DNA of 64,000 bases from Taibaiella soli (GTDB lineage Bacteria; Bacteroidota; Bacteroidia; Chitinophagales; Chitinophagaceae). Of the stretch, positions 9,102 through 17,088 are shown one piece after another (position 1 is the stretch's first letter; every line of letters begins with the position of its first letter). Position numbers and translations under genes: made by a program. Location of the stretch: the NCBI RefSeq assembly GCF_003236175.1, contig NZ_QKTW01000025.1, positions 1 through 64,000 of the forward strand. Direction: 5' to 3'. Below the pieces are notes generated by a model. The model did not search any database. It was given only the letters and a program-made list of their open reading frames with translations, and had not been told where the DNA came from.

Positions 9102-10322
9102 TTATAGAATCCCTTTTCCGTGCTTCAGCTTAAAAATCTCATCCACGGCCATTCTATAACCGCCTGCGTTTTTAAACGATTCACTGATTTTGTGAATGCT
9201 TTCGCGATAGCGATCTTCATTCATTACTTTTTCTACAGCACTGCGCAATAATTCTGGCGTGATCGTATTGGCATCTAGTGCGATCGTAGCACCCAGTTCT
9301 TCCGCACGCCGGGTCATTTCCGGTTGATCTGCGCCAAGTGGCAACGATACAAAAGGCACTTCATTGTAAATAAGATCGCTCATGCTATTCATACCGGCAT
9401 GAGTCACCGCTGCATTTGCATACCTCAGAATGGCAGATTGCGGCACGTAATTACGTACAATAAAATTATCCGGAATAGTAAATTGCGAAATATCAACGCC
9501 GTAGGCAGTCATCACAACAACGGCATCCATATCGGCAAAACTCCGGAAGAAAATATCATAGAGACCGCGGTTAAAATTTCCGAATACAGTACCGAGCGAA
9601 ACATAAATCACCTTTTTACCCGCCAGCTTTTCAAATGGAAAATCAAGGTTTTCTTTCCGGTCAAACACAGGCGGACCAACGAATTTCACAGTGTCACCAA
9701 AAATCTTGTATAAAAACTTCCGGTCTTCATCGGGAAGAAAATAATCGGAAGTATACACCAGATTCAGATCGCCTTTATTAAACATCAGCTGCATTACATC
9801 ATCCGGCATTTGCACCGAATATTTTTCTTCAATTTCTTTTGACACCTTTCCGTAAGCACGCATCATCCTTTGCGCCAGAGGATGTTTCATTTGTTCATCG
9901 TTTTCATCCGTTTCCAGAAAGCCTTGCAAACCGGAATAAACAGCCAGTGAAGAAACTGTGGGCACCTGCAGCATTTGCGCCATAATACGCGCAAACGGCG
10001 ACGAAACAGAATGAATGATATAATCAAACTGATAACCTTGCGTCTGTTCCAGAATATCATTGATCACCAGATCGGTCGATTGCAGTATCGTTAAAAACGG
10101 ATCGGAATCTTCATCTTCTTCGCCCTGTGGTCCCATTTTAAAAAGGTCAAGATCGATGATGTATGGTTTATAAACGGCCCCAGTAGCTTCAATTTTATCT
10201 TTGAACTGTTCGGAAGAAAAATACACAACTTCTTCTCCACGTTTTACTAATTCTGCCACCAGTCCGATTGTTGGGTTGGTATGTCCATGAGAAGGAACAC
10301 CCAGAAATAATACTTTCGACAT
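9102..10322 (-). CDS. MGT-type UDP-glycosyltransferase (GT1)
   Basis: A 406-aa GT-B fold glycosyltransferase of the macrolide glycosyltransferase (MGT/YjiC) group. The N-terminal G-V-P-S-H-G-H-T-N-P motif holds the acceptor-activating His. The C-terminal donor site has V-S-L-G-T-V-F-G, then T-H-A-G-M-N-S and P-L-G-A-D-Q-P near the end (UDP-sugar binding). The ATG at 10322 begins M-S-K-V-L-F-L-G directly at the first beta strand; an in-frame ATG at 10361 would add 13 residues outside the family. Likely glycosylates small hydrophobic acceptors (natural products, xenobiotics). Monocistronic in appearance. Confidence 0.9.
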   Translation of the reverse strand: MSKVLFLGVPSHGHTNPTIGLVAELVKRGEEVVYFSSEQFKDKIEATGAVYKPYIIDLDLFKMGPQGEEDEDSDPFLTILQSTDLVINDILEQTQGYQFDYIIHSVSSPFARIMAQMLQVPTVSSLAVYSGLQGFLETDENDEQMKHPLAQRMMRAYGKVSKEIEEKYSVQMPDDVMQLMFNKGDLNLVYTSDYFLPDEDRKFLYKIFGDTVKFVGPPVFDRKENLDFPFEKLAGKKVIYVSLGTVFGNFNRGLYDIFFRSFADMDAVVVMTAYGVDISQFTIPDNFIVRNYVPQSAILRYANAAVTHAGMNSMSDLIYNEVPFVSLPLGADQPEMTRRAEELGATIALDANTITPELLRSAVEKVMNEDRYRESIHKISESFKNAGGYRMAVDEIFKLKHGKGIL

Positions 10323-10481
10323 AAATATGTGTCTTGTTTCCGCGAAGATCAACAGATTCATGCCAGCAGGAAAACGGATATAGGTAAACAGTAGGAAATA
10401 ATCGGTGAATACGCCTCAGGTATAAATCTACAATCGCTAATACCCCTAACTTTATCAGACGTCTCGAAAAATCACTAGCTC

Positions 10482-11555
10482 ATGAATTGGACCAATGACA
10501 TCACTCGCTTACTCAATGTTACCTACCCGATTATACAAGCGCCGATGTTTGGTGTGAGTACGCCGGAAATGGCGGTAGCTGCATCGAACGCCGGGTGCCT
10601 CGGTTCGCTGGCCCTGGCCGATCTGCCCGCAGACAAATGTGCGCAACTGATCCGTGCTACCAGACAACTAACTACTAAGCCGTTTGCTGCTAATATTTTC
10701 CTGAACGAAATACCTGAAATAACGGACGAGTTAAAACGCCGGTACAATGCAGCCAGGCTCTTCATTGAGCAACTGGCACATGAACATCGGCTGGAAGTGG
10801 TGCTTCCGGAAATTGATTCGTTTAAAATCACCGATTATCATGATCAGGTCGATGCGTTGATTGAAGCACGATGTCCTATCGTAAGCTTCACCTTCGGCAA
10901 TCTTGATACAAAGAGCATAGAAAAACTGAAGGCTGCAGGCACCCTATTAATGGGCACCTGCACTTCCGTAGCGGAAGCAATGGAACTAGAGCAGACAGGC
11001 AGCGATATTATTTGTGTGCAAGGATGGGAAGCGGGTGGGCACCGCGGTAGTTTTATTCCGGAAAACATTCCTCAGATTGGTGGATTTTCTTTGCTGGCGC
11101 AAGTTTATGATTCGGTAAAAACACCGGTTGTTTACGCCGGCGGCATTTATAACGCAACCACTTTGTCCGCAGCACGAAAACTCGGCGCACAGGGATTTCA
11201 GATCGGCAGCATTTTTATAGCTTCTAAAGAAAGCCAGTTACAGGAATTTGAAATAAAACGTCTGATGTCTGCACGTGAGGAAGATATTATACTGACCAAA
11301 AGTTTTTCGGGACGATATGCACGCGGCATAAAAAATATATTTACCGAAGCAGTGGAAAATGCAAGCCAGATTGTTCCTTATCCATACCAGAATAAACTCA
11401 CCGGCGAATTGCGTAAAGCCGCAAAAGCGAATAAAAACGCGGATTTTGTAAACATTTGGGCAGGCCAATCGTTACATCCATTCAGTGAAGCGTCGACTGG
11501 TGTAATACTCAAAGAATTGATCGCGGCCGTCAATCAATTGGCTGTTGACAGTTGA
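10482..11555 (+). CDS. Nitronate monooxygenase
   Basis: A 357-aa FMN-dependent TIM barrel of the nitronate monooxygenase / 2-nitropropane dioxygenase family. It shows the N-terminal P-I-I-Q-A-P-M-F-G motif, the central Q-G-W-E-A-G-G-H-R-G-S segment containing the catalytic His, and A-G-G-I-Y...G-A-Q-G-F-Q-I-G-S near 225-255 for FMN phosphate binding. Oxidises propionate-3-nitronate or alkyl nitronates as a detoxification step. Divergent from the glycosyltransferase across a 159-bp gap. Full length. Confidence 0.92.
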   Translation: MNWTNDITRLLNVTYPIIQAPMFGVSTPEMAVAASNAGCLGSLALADLPADKCAQLIRATRQLTTKPFAANIFLNEIPEITDELKRRYNAARLFIEQLAHEHRLEVVLPEIDSFKITDYHDQVDALIEARCPIVSFTFGNLDTKSIEKLKAAGTLLMGTCTSVAEAMELEQTGSDIICVQGWEAGGHRGSFIPENIPQIGGFSLLAQVYDSVKTPVVYAGGIYNATTLSAARKLGAQGFQIGSIFIASKESQLQEFEIKRLMSAREEDIILTKSFSGRYARGIKNIFTEAVENASQIVPYPYQNKLTGELRKAAKANKNADFVNIWAGQSLHPFSEASTGVILKELIAAVNQLAVDS

Positions 11556-11651
11556 CAATGAACAGTTATTCGCGACGCAATAAAAACAAATCACTATTGA
11601 GGTTTGACGTTTCACAAAATTGACCATTCATCATTGACCATTCACAAAATT
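11537..11651. repeat. Low-complexity TTGAC/CATTGAC-type repeat
   Basis: The end of the nitronate monooxygenase gene runs into degenerate repeats of TTGACA and then CCATTCATCATTGACC-like units. The same vocabulary recurs at 14510-14537 and most densely at 16673-16845. These look like slippage-born simple repeats used as intergenic filler. Confidence 0.6.
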
Positions 11652-11656
11652 CAAAA

Positions 11657-12202
11657 ATGGCACCATTCAACATACAATCAATATTAGAAAACGACCGTGC
11701 GATGCTTACGCCACTTCAGGAGAAAGATTTTGATGCACTTTATGCCGTAGCATCCGACCCGAAGGTTTGGGAACAACATCCAAACAAAGACCGTTGGAAA
11801 CAAGAAGTATTCCGTACTTTTTTTGAAGGCGCAATGGAAAGTAAAGGCGCTTTTAAAATCATTGATAAAGCAACCGGACACGTTGCGGGCAGCACACGCT
11901 TTTATGACTACAACGAAAAAGAAAACAGTATTTTGATCGGCTATACTTTTTATGGCACTTCATTTTGGGGTACAGGCATGAATAAAGCTGTAAAAAAGAT
12001 GATGCTCGATTATATTTTTCAGTTTGTATCGAAAGTGTATTTTCATATCGGAGCTGTCAATACCCGGTCACAGATTGCTATTGGACGGCTGGGTGCGCAA
12101 AAAGTAGCTGAAGAAGAAATCGCTTATTTCGGCGAGGCACCGAAATTGAATTTTATCTACGCTATTACGAAAGAAGAATGGGAAAGAACGTCAAAAAGTT
12201 AA
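11657..12202 (+). CDS. GNAT family N-acetyltransferase
   Basis: A 181-aa GNAT-fold acetyltransferase of the RimJ/RimL type. It has an N-terminal M-L-T-P-L-Q-E-K-D-F-D region, a central H-V-A-G-S-T-R-F-Y-D strand, an I-G-Y-T-F-Y-G-T-S-F-W-G-T-G-M-N-K-A segment that forms the acetyl-CoA pyrophosphate loop (about 99-115), and a C-terminal N-T-R-S-Q-I-A-I-G-R-L-G-A segment typical for ribosomal-protein or small-amine acetyltransferases. The substrate cannot be deduced. Stands alone about 100 bp after the nitronate monooxygenase, with low-complexity DNA between. Confidence 0.88.
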   Translation: MAPFNIQSILENDRAMLTPLQEKDFDALYAVASDPKVWEQHPNKDRWKQEVFRTFFEGAMESKGAFKIIDKATGHVAGSTRFYDYNEKENSILIGYTFYGTSFWGTGMNKAVKKMMLDYIFQFVSKVYFHIGAVNTRSQIAIGRLGAQKVAEEEIAYFGEAPKLNFIYAITKEEWERTSKS

Positions 12203-12294
12203 AGCGGAACACTTAAAGCTTTCCCACCTTGCTTATCATATTGAGCGAGGTTGAAATATGGTTTAGAGGGATTTACTTTGCTACATTATTGAAA

Positions 12295-12768
12295 TTACTT
12301 ACCCGACTTAATAAAATCTGCCAGCAATTTCATACGATAATAAAGATTGCTGATCTGCAATGAAATATTGTTGCGCACGTTGGCCACAGAATTATTGTTC
12401 ATCTTTTTGATGTTCTTCAATTCCTCTATTTTCTCATCGATCTTTTCCAGCAATTTTTCTGCCGACCAACCGACGTAACGTTTATTGCGCTCATCATAAA
12501 CATGATGAGCTTCTATTTTGCCAAGATGTAATTTCTTAAAGTTGAAATTGGCTGTGATTGCCTGTTTGATCGCATCATTTGACAACATATCGATCAACGT
12601 ATCGTAGGCTACATTGTTGAGAAATCCATTTTTAAATACATTCAGATTATTCTGTAGCTCACGGATCACCTGCCTTTTATGCACATCGTTGGTATCTGCC
12701 TTCTTTTGCAGAAACGATATTAAATCTTTCAACGGCCCTAATCCAGCCTTTAGCCATTCCAATTGCAT
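12295..12768 (-). CDS. Hypothetical helical protein
   Basis: A 157-aa protein I do not recognise. It is strongly helical and charged, with a likely coiled coil at about 100-130 (L-L-E-K-I-D-E-K-I-E-E-L-K), no signal peptide and no membrane segment. Codon use is consistent with neighbours and the ATG is followed by an open frame, so it is probably a real gene. It converges with the GNAT gene and is divergent from the DUF1398 gene. No function proposed. Confidence 0.65.
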   Translation of the reverse strand: MQLEWLKAGLGPLKDLISFLQKKADTNDVHKRQVIRELQNNLNVFKNGFLNNVAYDTLIDMLSNDAIKQAITANFNFKKLHLGKIEAHHVYDERNKRYVGWSAEKLLEKIDEKIEELKNIKKMNNNSVANVRNNISLQISNLYYRMKLLADFIKSGK

Positions 12769-12851
12769 TTGCTAAATTTAGAAGTCAAAAGCCAAAAGTC
12801 AAAACTAAAAGCGGAAAGCTTAACGCCTGAAGCCCATTGCTCGCGATGCAA

Positions 12852-12859
12852 TATCTTTG
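12852..12859 (+). promoter_or_regulatory. Candidate -7 element (TAnnTTTG) for the DUF1398 gene
   Basis: TATCTTTG matches the Bacteroidota -7 consensus TAnnTTTG and would place the start of transcription about 75 nt before the ATG at 12941. An ATTG lies roughly 15 nt upstream as a possible -33 element. Sequence match only. Confidence 0.3.
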
Positions 12860-12940
12860 CGCTTTAAGCCAGAATTTAAGGCTCAATTAAATAATTTCAC
12901 TGACTGATCTTCAATCCACAATCTTTAATCTCAAATAACC

Positions 12941-13333
12941 ATGTTTACTGTAGCACAAATCGAAGCCGCACATAGCAAAGTGAAATCTGGCGCAGATTTT
13001 CCAAAATATATTCAAGAGATAAAAGCCCTTGGTGTCACTGGATTTGAAACCTGGGTAAAAGATAGCCACACGGAATATTTGGGCAGCAATAACTACCGTA
13101 CTGCCTCCAATGCGATGTACGAGCCTTTAGCAATTGCAGATGCTTCTGATAAAAACACATTTGCCGAACGATTGAAAATTCATCAGCAGGGTCAGACTGA
13201 TTATATGACTTTCTGCAACGACTGCGCAGCAACCGGTGTGGAGAAATGGATTGTTGATCTTGATAAAATGACCTGCACCTATTTTGATAAAGCAGGCAAT
13301 GAAGTTTTAATGGAGCCCATTCCGGCAGCCTAA
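12941..13333 (+). CDS. DUF1398 family protein (YbcV-like)
   Basis: A 130-aa protein of the DUF1398 family. Recognisable features are the start M-F-T-V-A-Q-I-E-A-A-H-x-K-V-K-S-G-A-D-F-P, the G-V-T-G-F-E-T-W-V segment and the later H-Q-Q-G-Q-T-D-Y-x-T-F-C with G-V-x-K-W-x-V-D. Members are small cytoplasmic proteins of unknown function, also present in enterobacteria. Full length. A long hairpin follows directly. Confidence 0.88.
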   Translation: MFTVAQIEAAHSKVKSGADFPKYIQEIKALGVTGFETWVKDSHTEYLGSNNYRTASNAMYEPLAIADASDKNTFAERLKIHQQGQTDYMTFCNDCAATGVEKWIVDLDKMTCTYFDKAGNEVLMEPIPAA

Positions 13334-13346
13334 ATTAAAAAAGTAA

Positions 13347-13393
13347 GGAATCCATGTTATACTTCGACTCCGGTCAGTATGACAAAGGATTCC
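13347..13393 (+). terminator. Long imperfect hairpin after DUF1398 gene
   Basis: GGAATCC and GGATTCC form the base, and GTTATACT pairs with AGTATGAC (one G-T wobble) above it. It starts 13 bp after the stop codon. No strong T-run follows, so termination efficiency is uncertain. Confidence 0.45.
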
Positions 13394-13418
13394 AGGTAAC
13401 GAGAAACAGATATTGCAG

Positions 13419-13446
13419 AAATAACGCTGCCTAGGCAACGTTATTT
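13419..13446 (-). terminator. Hairpin overlapping LLM oxidoreductase stop codon
   Basis: AAATAACG and CGTTATTT arms enclose an inner GCCTAGGC palindrome. It overlaps the stop codon of the minus-strand LLM gene and lies between two convergent genes, so it may serve both. Confidence 0.45.
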
Positions 13447-14472
13447 CAATTCAAAAACATCCCCCAGCAATTGCAAACATTGCAGACGATGTTGCAGATT
13501 GTGCGTGATGCATTGTACCATGATTTCATCCACTTTAAATGTTGCCGCGATCGTCCGTAAATCTTTACGGATGGTTTCCGGTGTACCGATCAGATAACGC
13601 GGTGGAACCGTTGCGTCATCTAACACAGACGGACCGGGCATTCCACCCAATAGAGCGATTGCACCGTCTTCGGTTTCCGGTGGCTCATTAAGCTTGCCGG
13701 CACGCAGGCGCTGCATCATCAGCACAGCTGGCGCTGCCAGTTTGCACGCAACCTCCATCGTGTCCGCACAGTAAATGCTGAGCGAAAGAATTAGATGCGG
13801 CTTATCGCTACCCAATCCATTTGACTGTGGTTGAAAATTTTTGCGATAAGTATCGGTGATATAATAGGCATGATCTGGATTGATAAAACCGGCGAATGCA
13901 TAATTCAGTCCCCATCTGGCGGCAGCAGCAGCACTCCACGCGCTCGATCCCAGTAACCAGAATTCCGGCAACGCTTCATCATGGTGCGTTTTGATTCCCG
14001 CAAAAGGATGTCCCTTTTCAAAACCCTTTGTCAGCCACATTATCAGCTCCTCTAGCTGTTCATCAGAATCATCCGTCATTTGACGGAATTTACGGTTGCG
14101 CTGTAATGCATAATCCGCTACAGGACCTGTTGTTGCACGCCCGATGCCCATATTGATCCGGCCGGGAAACATATCGCCCAACAATGTAAATACTTCAGCT
14201 ACTTTAAACGGACTATAATGATTCAGCAATACAGAACCTGAACCCACTTTAATCTTAGAGGTATTGGACGCGACCATCGGAATAATCACCTCCGGCGCGC
14301 GACTAATAAAATTGGCTGTATCATGATGCTCTGCAAACCAGACGCGCGAGTATCCCCAGTCTTCCAGTTTCTGTGCGGTTTCTATCACATTCTTTACAGC
14401 CTGATGCCTGTTACCCTCAATCGGTATCGGCCCTAATTCAACAAACGAAAGCTTCACTTTGGATAAATTCAA
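13441..14472 (-). CDS. LLM class flavin-dependent oxidoreductase
   Basis: A 343-aa bacterial-luciferase-like (LLM) TIM-barrel flavoprotein. The R-V-W-F-A-E-H-H-D motif at about 43-51 and V-G-S-G-S-V-L-L-N-H-Y-S-P-F-K-V-A-E near 75-93 are family signatures, and R-I-N-M-G-I-G-R-A precedes the substrate loop. Catalyses FMN-dependent monooxygenation of an unknown substrate. The reading frame begins at a TTG (14472) with no upstream ATG; a GTG at 14457 is the alternative. Either is unusual here and the first strand begins only a few residues later. The upstream DNA is low-complexity. Confidence 0.88.
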   Translation of the reverse strand: MNLSKVKLSFVELGPIPIEGNRHQAVKNVIETAQKLEDWGYSRVWFAEHHDTANFISRAPEVIIPMVASNTSKIKVGSGSVLLNHYSPFKVAEVFTLLGDMFPGRINMGIGRATTGPVADYALQRNRKFRQMTDDSDEQLEELIMWLTKGFEKGHPFAGIKTHHDEALPEFWLLGSSAWSAAAAARWGLNYAFAGFINPDHAYYITDTYRKNFQPQSNGLGSDKPHLILSLSIYCADTMEVACKLAAPAVLMMQRLRAGKLNEPPETEDGAIALLGGMPGPSVLDDATVPPRYLIGTPETIRKDLRTIAATFKVDEIMVQCITHNLQHRLQCLQLLGDVFELK

Positions 14473-14538
14473 AAGTCAAAAATCAAAAGTCAAAACCTAA
14501 AAGCGTACTGCCGACTATCCATTGTCGACTGTCCATTA

Positions 14539-14763
14539 TTATAACTTGTATCCTGGTTTTTTATACAACTTATCTTCTTTGCTCATGATCTCATTGTCGT
14601 ACACATTTTTCCATTCTGTTTTTGGGACTTCTTCAATGGAAACAGACAATGGATCGGCTCCGTAACCCAACAATTCCATAAAATCATTTACGATTTTGTC
14701 AGCGATGAGTTGTTTCTCTTCTTCGGTTTTTCCCGGAAACATTTTAATACTGATATGTGGCAT
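14539..14763 (-). CDS. 4-oxalocrotonate tautomerase family protein
   Basis: A 74-aa tautomerase-superfamily protein. Pro2 directly after the initiator Met (M-P-H-I-S-I-K-M) would become the catalytic N-terminal proline after Met removal. The segment T-E-E-E-K-Q-L-I-A-D-K-I-V is the usual first helix. Such small enzymes tautomerise enol/keto acids; the specific substrate is unknown. It lies upstream of the LLM oxidoreductase on the same strand (66 bp apart), suggesting a small catabolic or detoxification unit. Confidence 0.88.
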   Translation of the reverse strand: MPHISIKMFPGKTEEEKQLIADKIVNDFMELLGYGADPLSVSIEEVPKTEWKNVYDNEIMSKEDKLYKKPGYKL

Positions 14764-14906
14764 AACTATGGTTAAAAAATTCGGGGCTAAGGTACAGAAA
14801 GCACTGCAGGACTATTTTATCATGCCATAGATTATGAATATAGAATACCGGCAAATCGCTGCTATACTGTCCATATCTCATCTTAGCCCGGAAAGAAGTG
14901 GCCGGG

Positions 14907-15150
14907 AGGTACTTTTTAAGTACCCCGCAATGACTTCTTTAGTACTCAAGAGGTACTTCGGAAATACCTCAGAGGTACTTTTTTAATACCTCACAATGAC
15001 TTTTTTAGTACTTAAGAGGTACTTCGGAAATACCTCGGAGGTACCTTTTTAATACCTCGCAACCACTTTTTTAGTACTTAAGGGGTACTTCGGAAATACC
15101 TCGGAGGTACTTTTTTAATACCTCGCAACCACTTTTTTAGTACCTGATGG
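14907..15150. repeat. 66-bp tandem repeat, about 3.7 copies, non-coding
   Basis: Copies begin at 14907, 14973, 15039 and 15105, with an exact 66-bp period and a partial last copy. Each unit holds inverted pairs built on GAGGTA...TACCTC and on AGTACT. Stop codons fall in all six frames of the unit, so it is not coding. There are no unique spacers, so it is not CRISPR. It fills most of the 420-bp gap between the tautomerase gene and the 15184 gene. Confidence 0.92.
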
Positions 15151-15183
15151 GTATACGCAAAAAATTGAAACTAGCTATTTCAC

Positions 15184-15798
15184 CTAGTCCGTTTTTACCC
15201 ATTCAATGCTGTCTTTCCGCACTAAAAAATAAACGGCACGAAACCATTCATTATAATTTTTTAAGCTGATGTCAAGCGCCACCATAATCTGATATCCGCC
15301 GTCTTTCGGAGGGCGAAACCAACTGGAAGCACTATGGCCAAAACCTGAAACAATCCGTATACGGGCAGCTGTATCCTGTATGGTATACATTATTGGTTCG
15401 TTTGTGGAATCAATCGCCCCATCAATCCAGAAATCATTTATGAGTTTGCCTTTCTTGTCTATAATATCGGGTAAATAGGGATTTCCGACTTGCCTGTGCG
15501 GCAATACTTTCACAGGAATTGGCTTTTCTGCCGGATAATCGTTGACCAGTATCAGTGTGTCATTTTTCATTTTCCAGACACCGGTCATATGCCAGTGACT
15601 TTCAAAATAATCACCGCGAAAAACGCATCGGTTATGCTTCTTCAGCTCTACGGTTAATGTATCCAGACGATTCACCCCGTCATTATTATGGACCGTCCCC
15701 ATATAATGACCTGGAGCGATTTTTTTTAAAATATAAGGCTGCGCAAAACACTTCGATAGAAATAATGCAGCAACCAATAGGAGCAGGTACTTTCTCAT
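15184..15798 (-). CDS. Hypothetical secreted protein
   Basis: A 204-aa protein with a clear Sec signal peptide (M-R-K-Y then a hydrophobic stretch L-L-L-L-V-A-A-L-F-L, cleavage likely after C-F-A at about 19). The mature part is beta-rich with many aromatic residues; no domain is recognised. One Cys lies near the cleavage site (S-K-C-F-A), but the context does not form a convincing lipobox. It may be periplasmic or outer-membrane-associated. The 66-bp repeat begins just downstream of its stop. Confidence 0.7.
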   Translation of the reverse strand: MRKYLLLLVAALFLSKCFAQPYILKKIAPGHYMGTVHNNDGVNRLDTLTVELKKHNRCVFRGDYFESHWHMTGVWKMKNDTLILVNDYPAEKPIPVKVLPHRQVGNPYLPDIIDKKGKLINDFWIDGAIDSTNEPIMYTIQDTAARIRIVSGFGHSASSWFRPPKDGGYQIMVALDISLKNYNEWFRAVYFLVRKDSIEWVKTD

Positions 15799-15942
15799 TT
15801 TATAAAGTTAAAACGATGTTCACCATCGTACAGCAACGCCAATTAACACCATACAGGTATTGCAAGGACGAGGCACGAGGACGTCGTAACCTGACTTCGG
15901 AATTTGTTACGATAAAATATCGACTCGTTTGCTGCCTGCAAT

Positions 15943-16096
15943 TCATCTGATGTTCTCAAACAATTCAGCACTCAGCACAATACTTTCCAGTAGCCGAACC
16001 ATTCATCCTAATTCAGCTCCCGTCCTGCTGTACACTTTTACTCCTCGCTCGTTACCTCGCTGTGGGGTAACCGTTACCATCAGGGCTATTAACTCA
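15943..16096. repeat. Dispersed intergenic repeat, copy A
   Basis: Starts with TCATCTGATGTT and ends in a conserved block of about 75 bp containing CTTTTACTCC and CACCTCGCTGTGGGGTAACC-like sequence (here GTTACCTCGCTGTGGGG), then GGGCTATTAACTCAGC. A second copy lies at 26961-27084. It fills the gap (15799-16108) between the 15184 and 16109 genes. Likely a non-coding dispersed element or remnant. Confidence 0.7.
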
Positions 16097-16108
16097 GCAA
16101 CTGTATTT

Positions 16109-16501
16109 CTATTCCACTATCAGGGTCCGTGCAGGGAAAATAATATCGCCTTCATCCGCACTTACATCAAAGAAACCGACTTTATACTTTTCCGCAAACT
16201 TCCGCGTGAAAAAATAAGCATCCTCCGCAAAATTCCAGGGAAAGCTAATGCAGATAAGATCCGTATCCATCCAATAACTGGCGACTCGGTTCTCCGTTTT
16301 ATCACTGATGGCCAGCGGTTCGCCCACAGGAAAAACTTCCGTCATTGCCTTCATCCATGCCACCAGTTCCGGCGCAGCAGCATCGCGCTCATAGCATGCG
16401 GACTCCGTATCAGCTTCCATTTTCTGTTCATACCATTTCATAAAGAATTGTCTGTCCCGGGGAGCGGCGGCAGCACTGAAAACCATTAAATCGTAACTCA
16501 T
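16109..16501 (-). CDS. Hypothetical protein (M-S-Y-D-L-M-V-F family)
   Basis: A 130-aa cytoplasmic protein starting M-S-Y-D-L-M-V-F and containing P-R-D-R-x-F-F-x-W-Y, a pattern I associate with small uncharacterised bacterial proteins found singly across phyla. A central basic/acidic helix and a beta-rich C-terminus (D-L-I-C-I-S-F-P-W) are visible. No catalytic motif is identifiable. Clean ATG, not part of an obvious operon. The gene is probably real but unassigned. Confidence 0.65.
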   Translation of the reverse strand: MSYDLMVFSAAAAPRDRQFFMKWYEQKMEADTESACYERDAAAPELVAWMKAMTEVFPVGEPLAISDKTENRVASYWMDTDLICISFPWNFAEDAYFFTRKFAEKYKVGFFDVSADEGDIIFPARTLIVE

Positions 16502-16605
16502 TCGTGTGTATGTGTGTGGTTCGTTCTAGTAAAAAGGATTTAAAAGTATTTTTTCAACCGGAAAATGTAAATCACCAAAAAAGGCTATTCAGATTGGCAC
16601 GTTAG

Positions 16606-16645
16606 TAGGTTAATAGGTTGATAGGTTGATAGGTTAATAGGTTAA
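16606..16645. repeat. Five perfect 8-bp TAGGTTRA repeats
   Basis: Five consecutive units of TAGGTTAA or TAGGTTGA in the 587-bp gap 16502-17088. A microsatellite-like tract with possible copy-number variation. Confidence 0.9.
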
Positions 16646-16672
16646 TAGGGGTCGCTCCCTTGTCCCAACTAA

Positions 16673-16845
16673 CACCATTGACATTTGACGTTTGACGTTT
16701 CACCGTATCAACCATTGACCATTCACCATTGACGTTTCACCGTATTCACCATTGACGTTTGACGTTTCACATTTCACCATACTCACCATTCACCATTGCC
16801 CATTGCCCATTCACCATTCACCATTGACCACTCACCATTGCCCCC
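16673..16845. repeat. Degenerate CACCATTGACC / TTTGACG repeat tract
   Basis: About 170 bp made almost only of short words such as CACCATT, CATTGAC, TTTGACG and TTTCACC in irregular order. No reading frame. Together with the adjacent 8-bp repeats it makes up most of the region upstream of the large GEVED gene. Confidence 0.85.
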
Positions 16846-17088
16846 TCTTACCATATGGTAATTTTTTCGTCCCTATTTTCCCGGATATTGAGTCGATTGA
16901 ACCTGGCGGTTAGTTAAAATGCAGTCCCCCCGCGCATGGATAGTTCTGTGAACGACTCAGGAAACAACTGGTAGACGTACCGGCTCCACTGAAATGGGAA
17001 TAAGTATTTAGCTAATCGCTGCAACAATCAGGTTTTAACCCAAAACAGAAACCAAATGTTTTAGACAGCTAATACTCAATAATTTCTT

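Noticed and set aside
14907-15150. CRISPR array
   Set aside because: Copies are contiguous at 66 bp with no unique spacers between them and no cas genes nearby.
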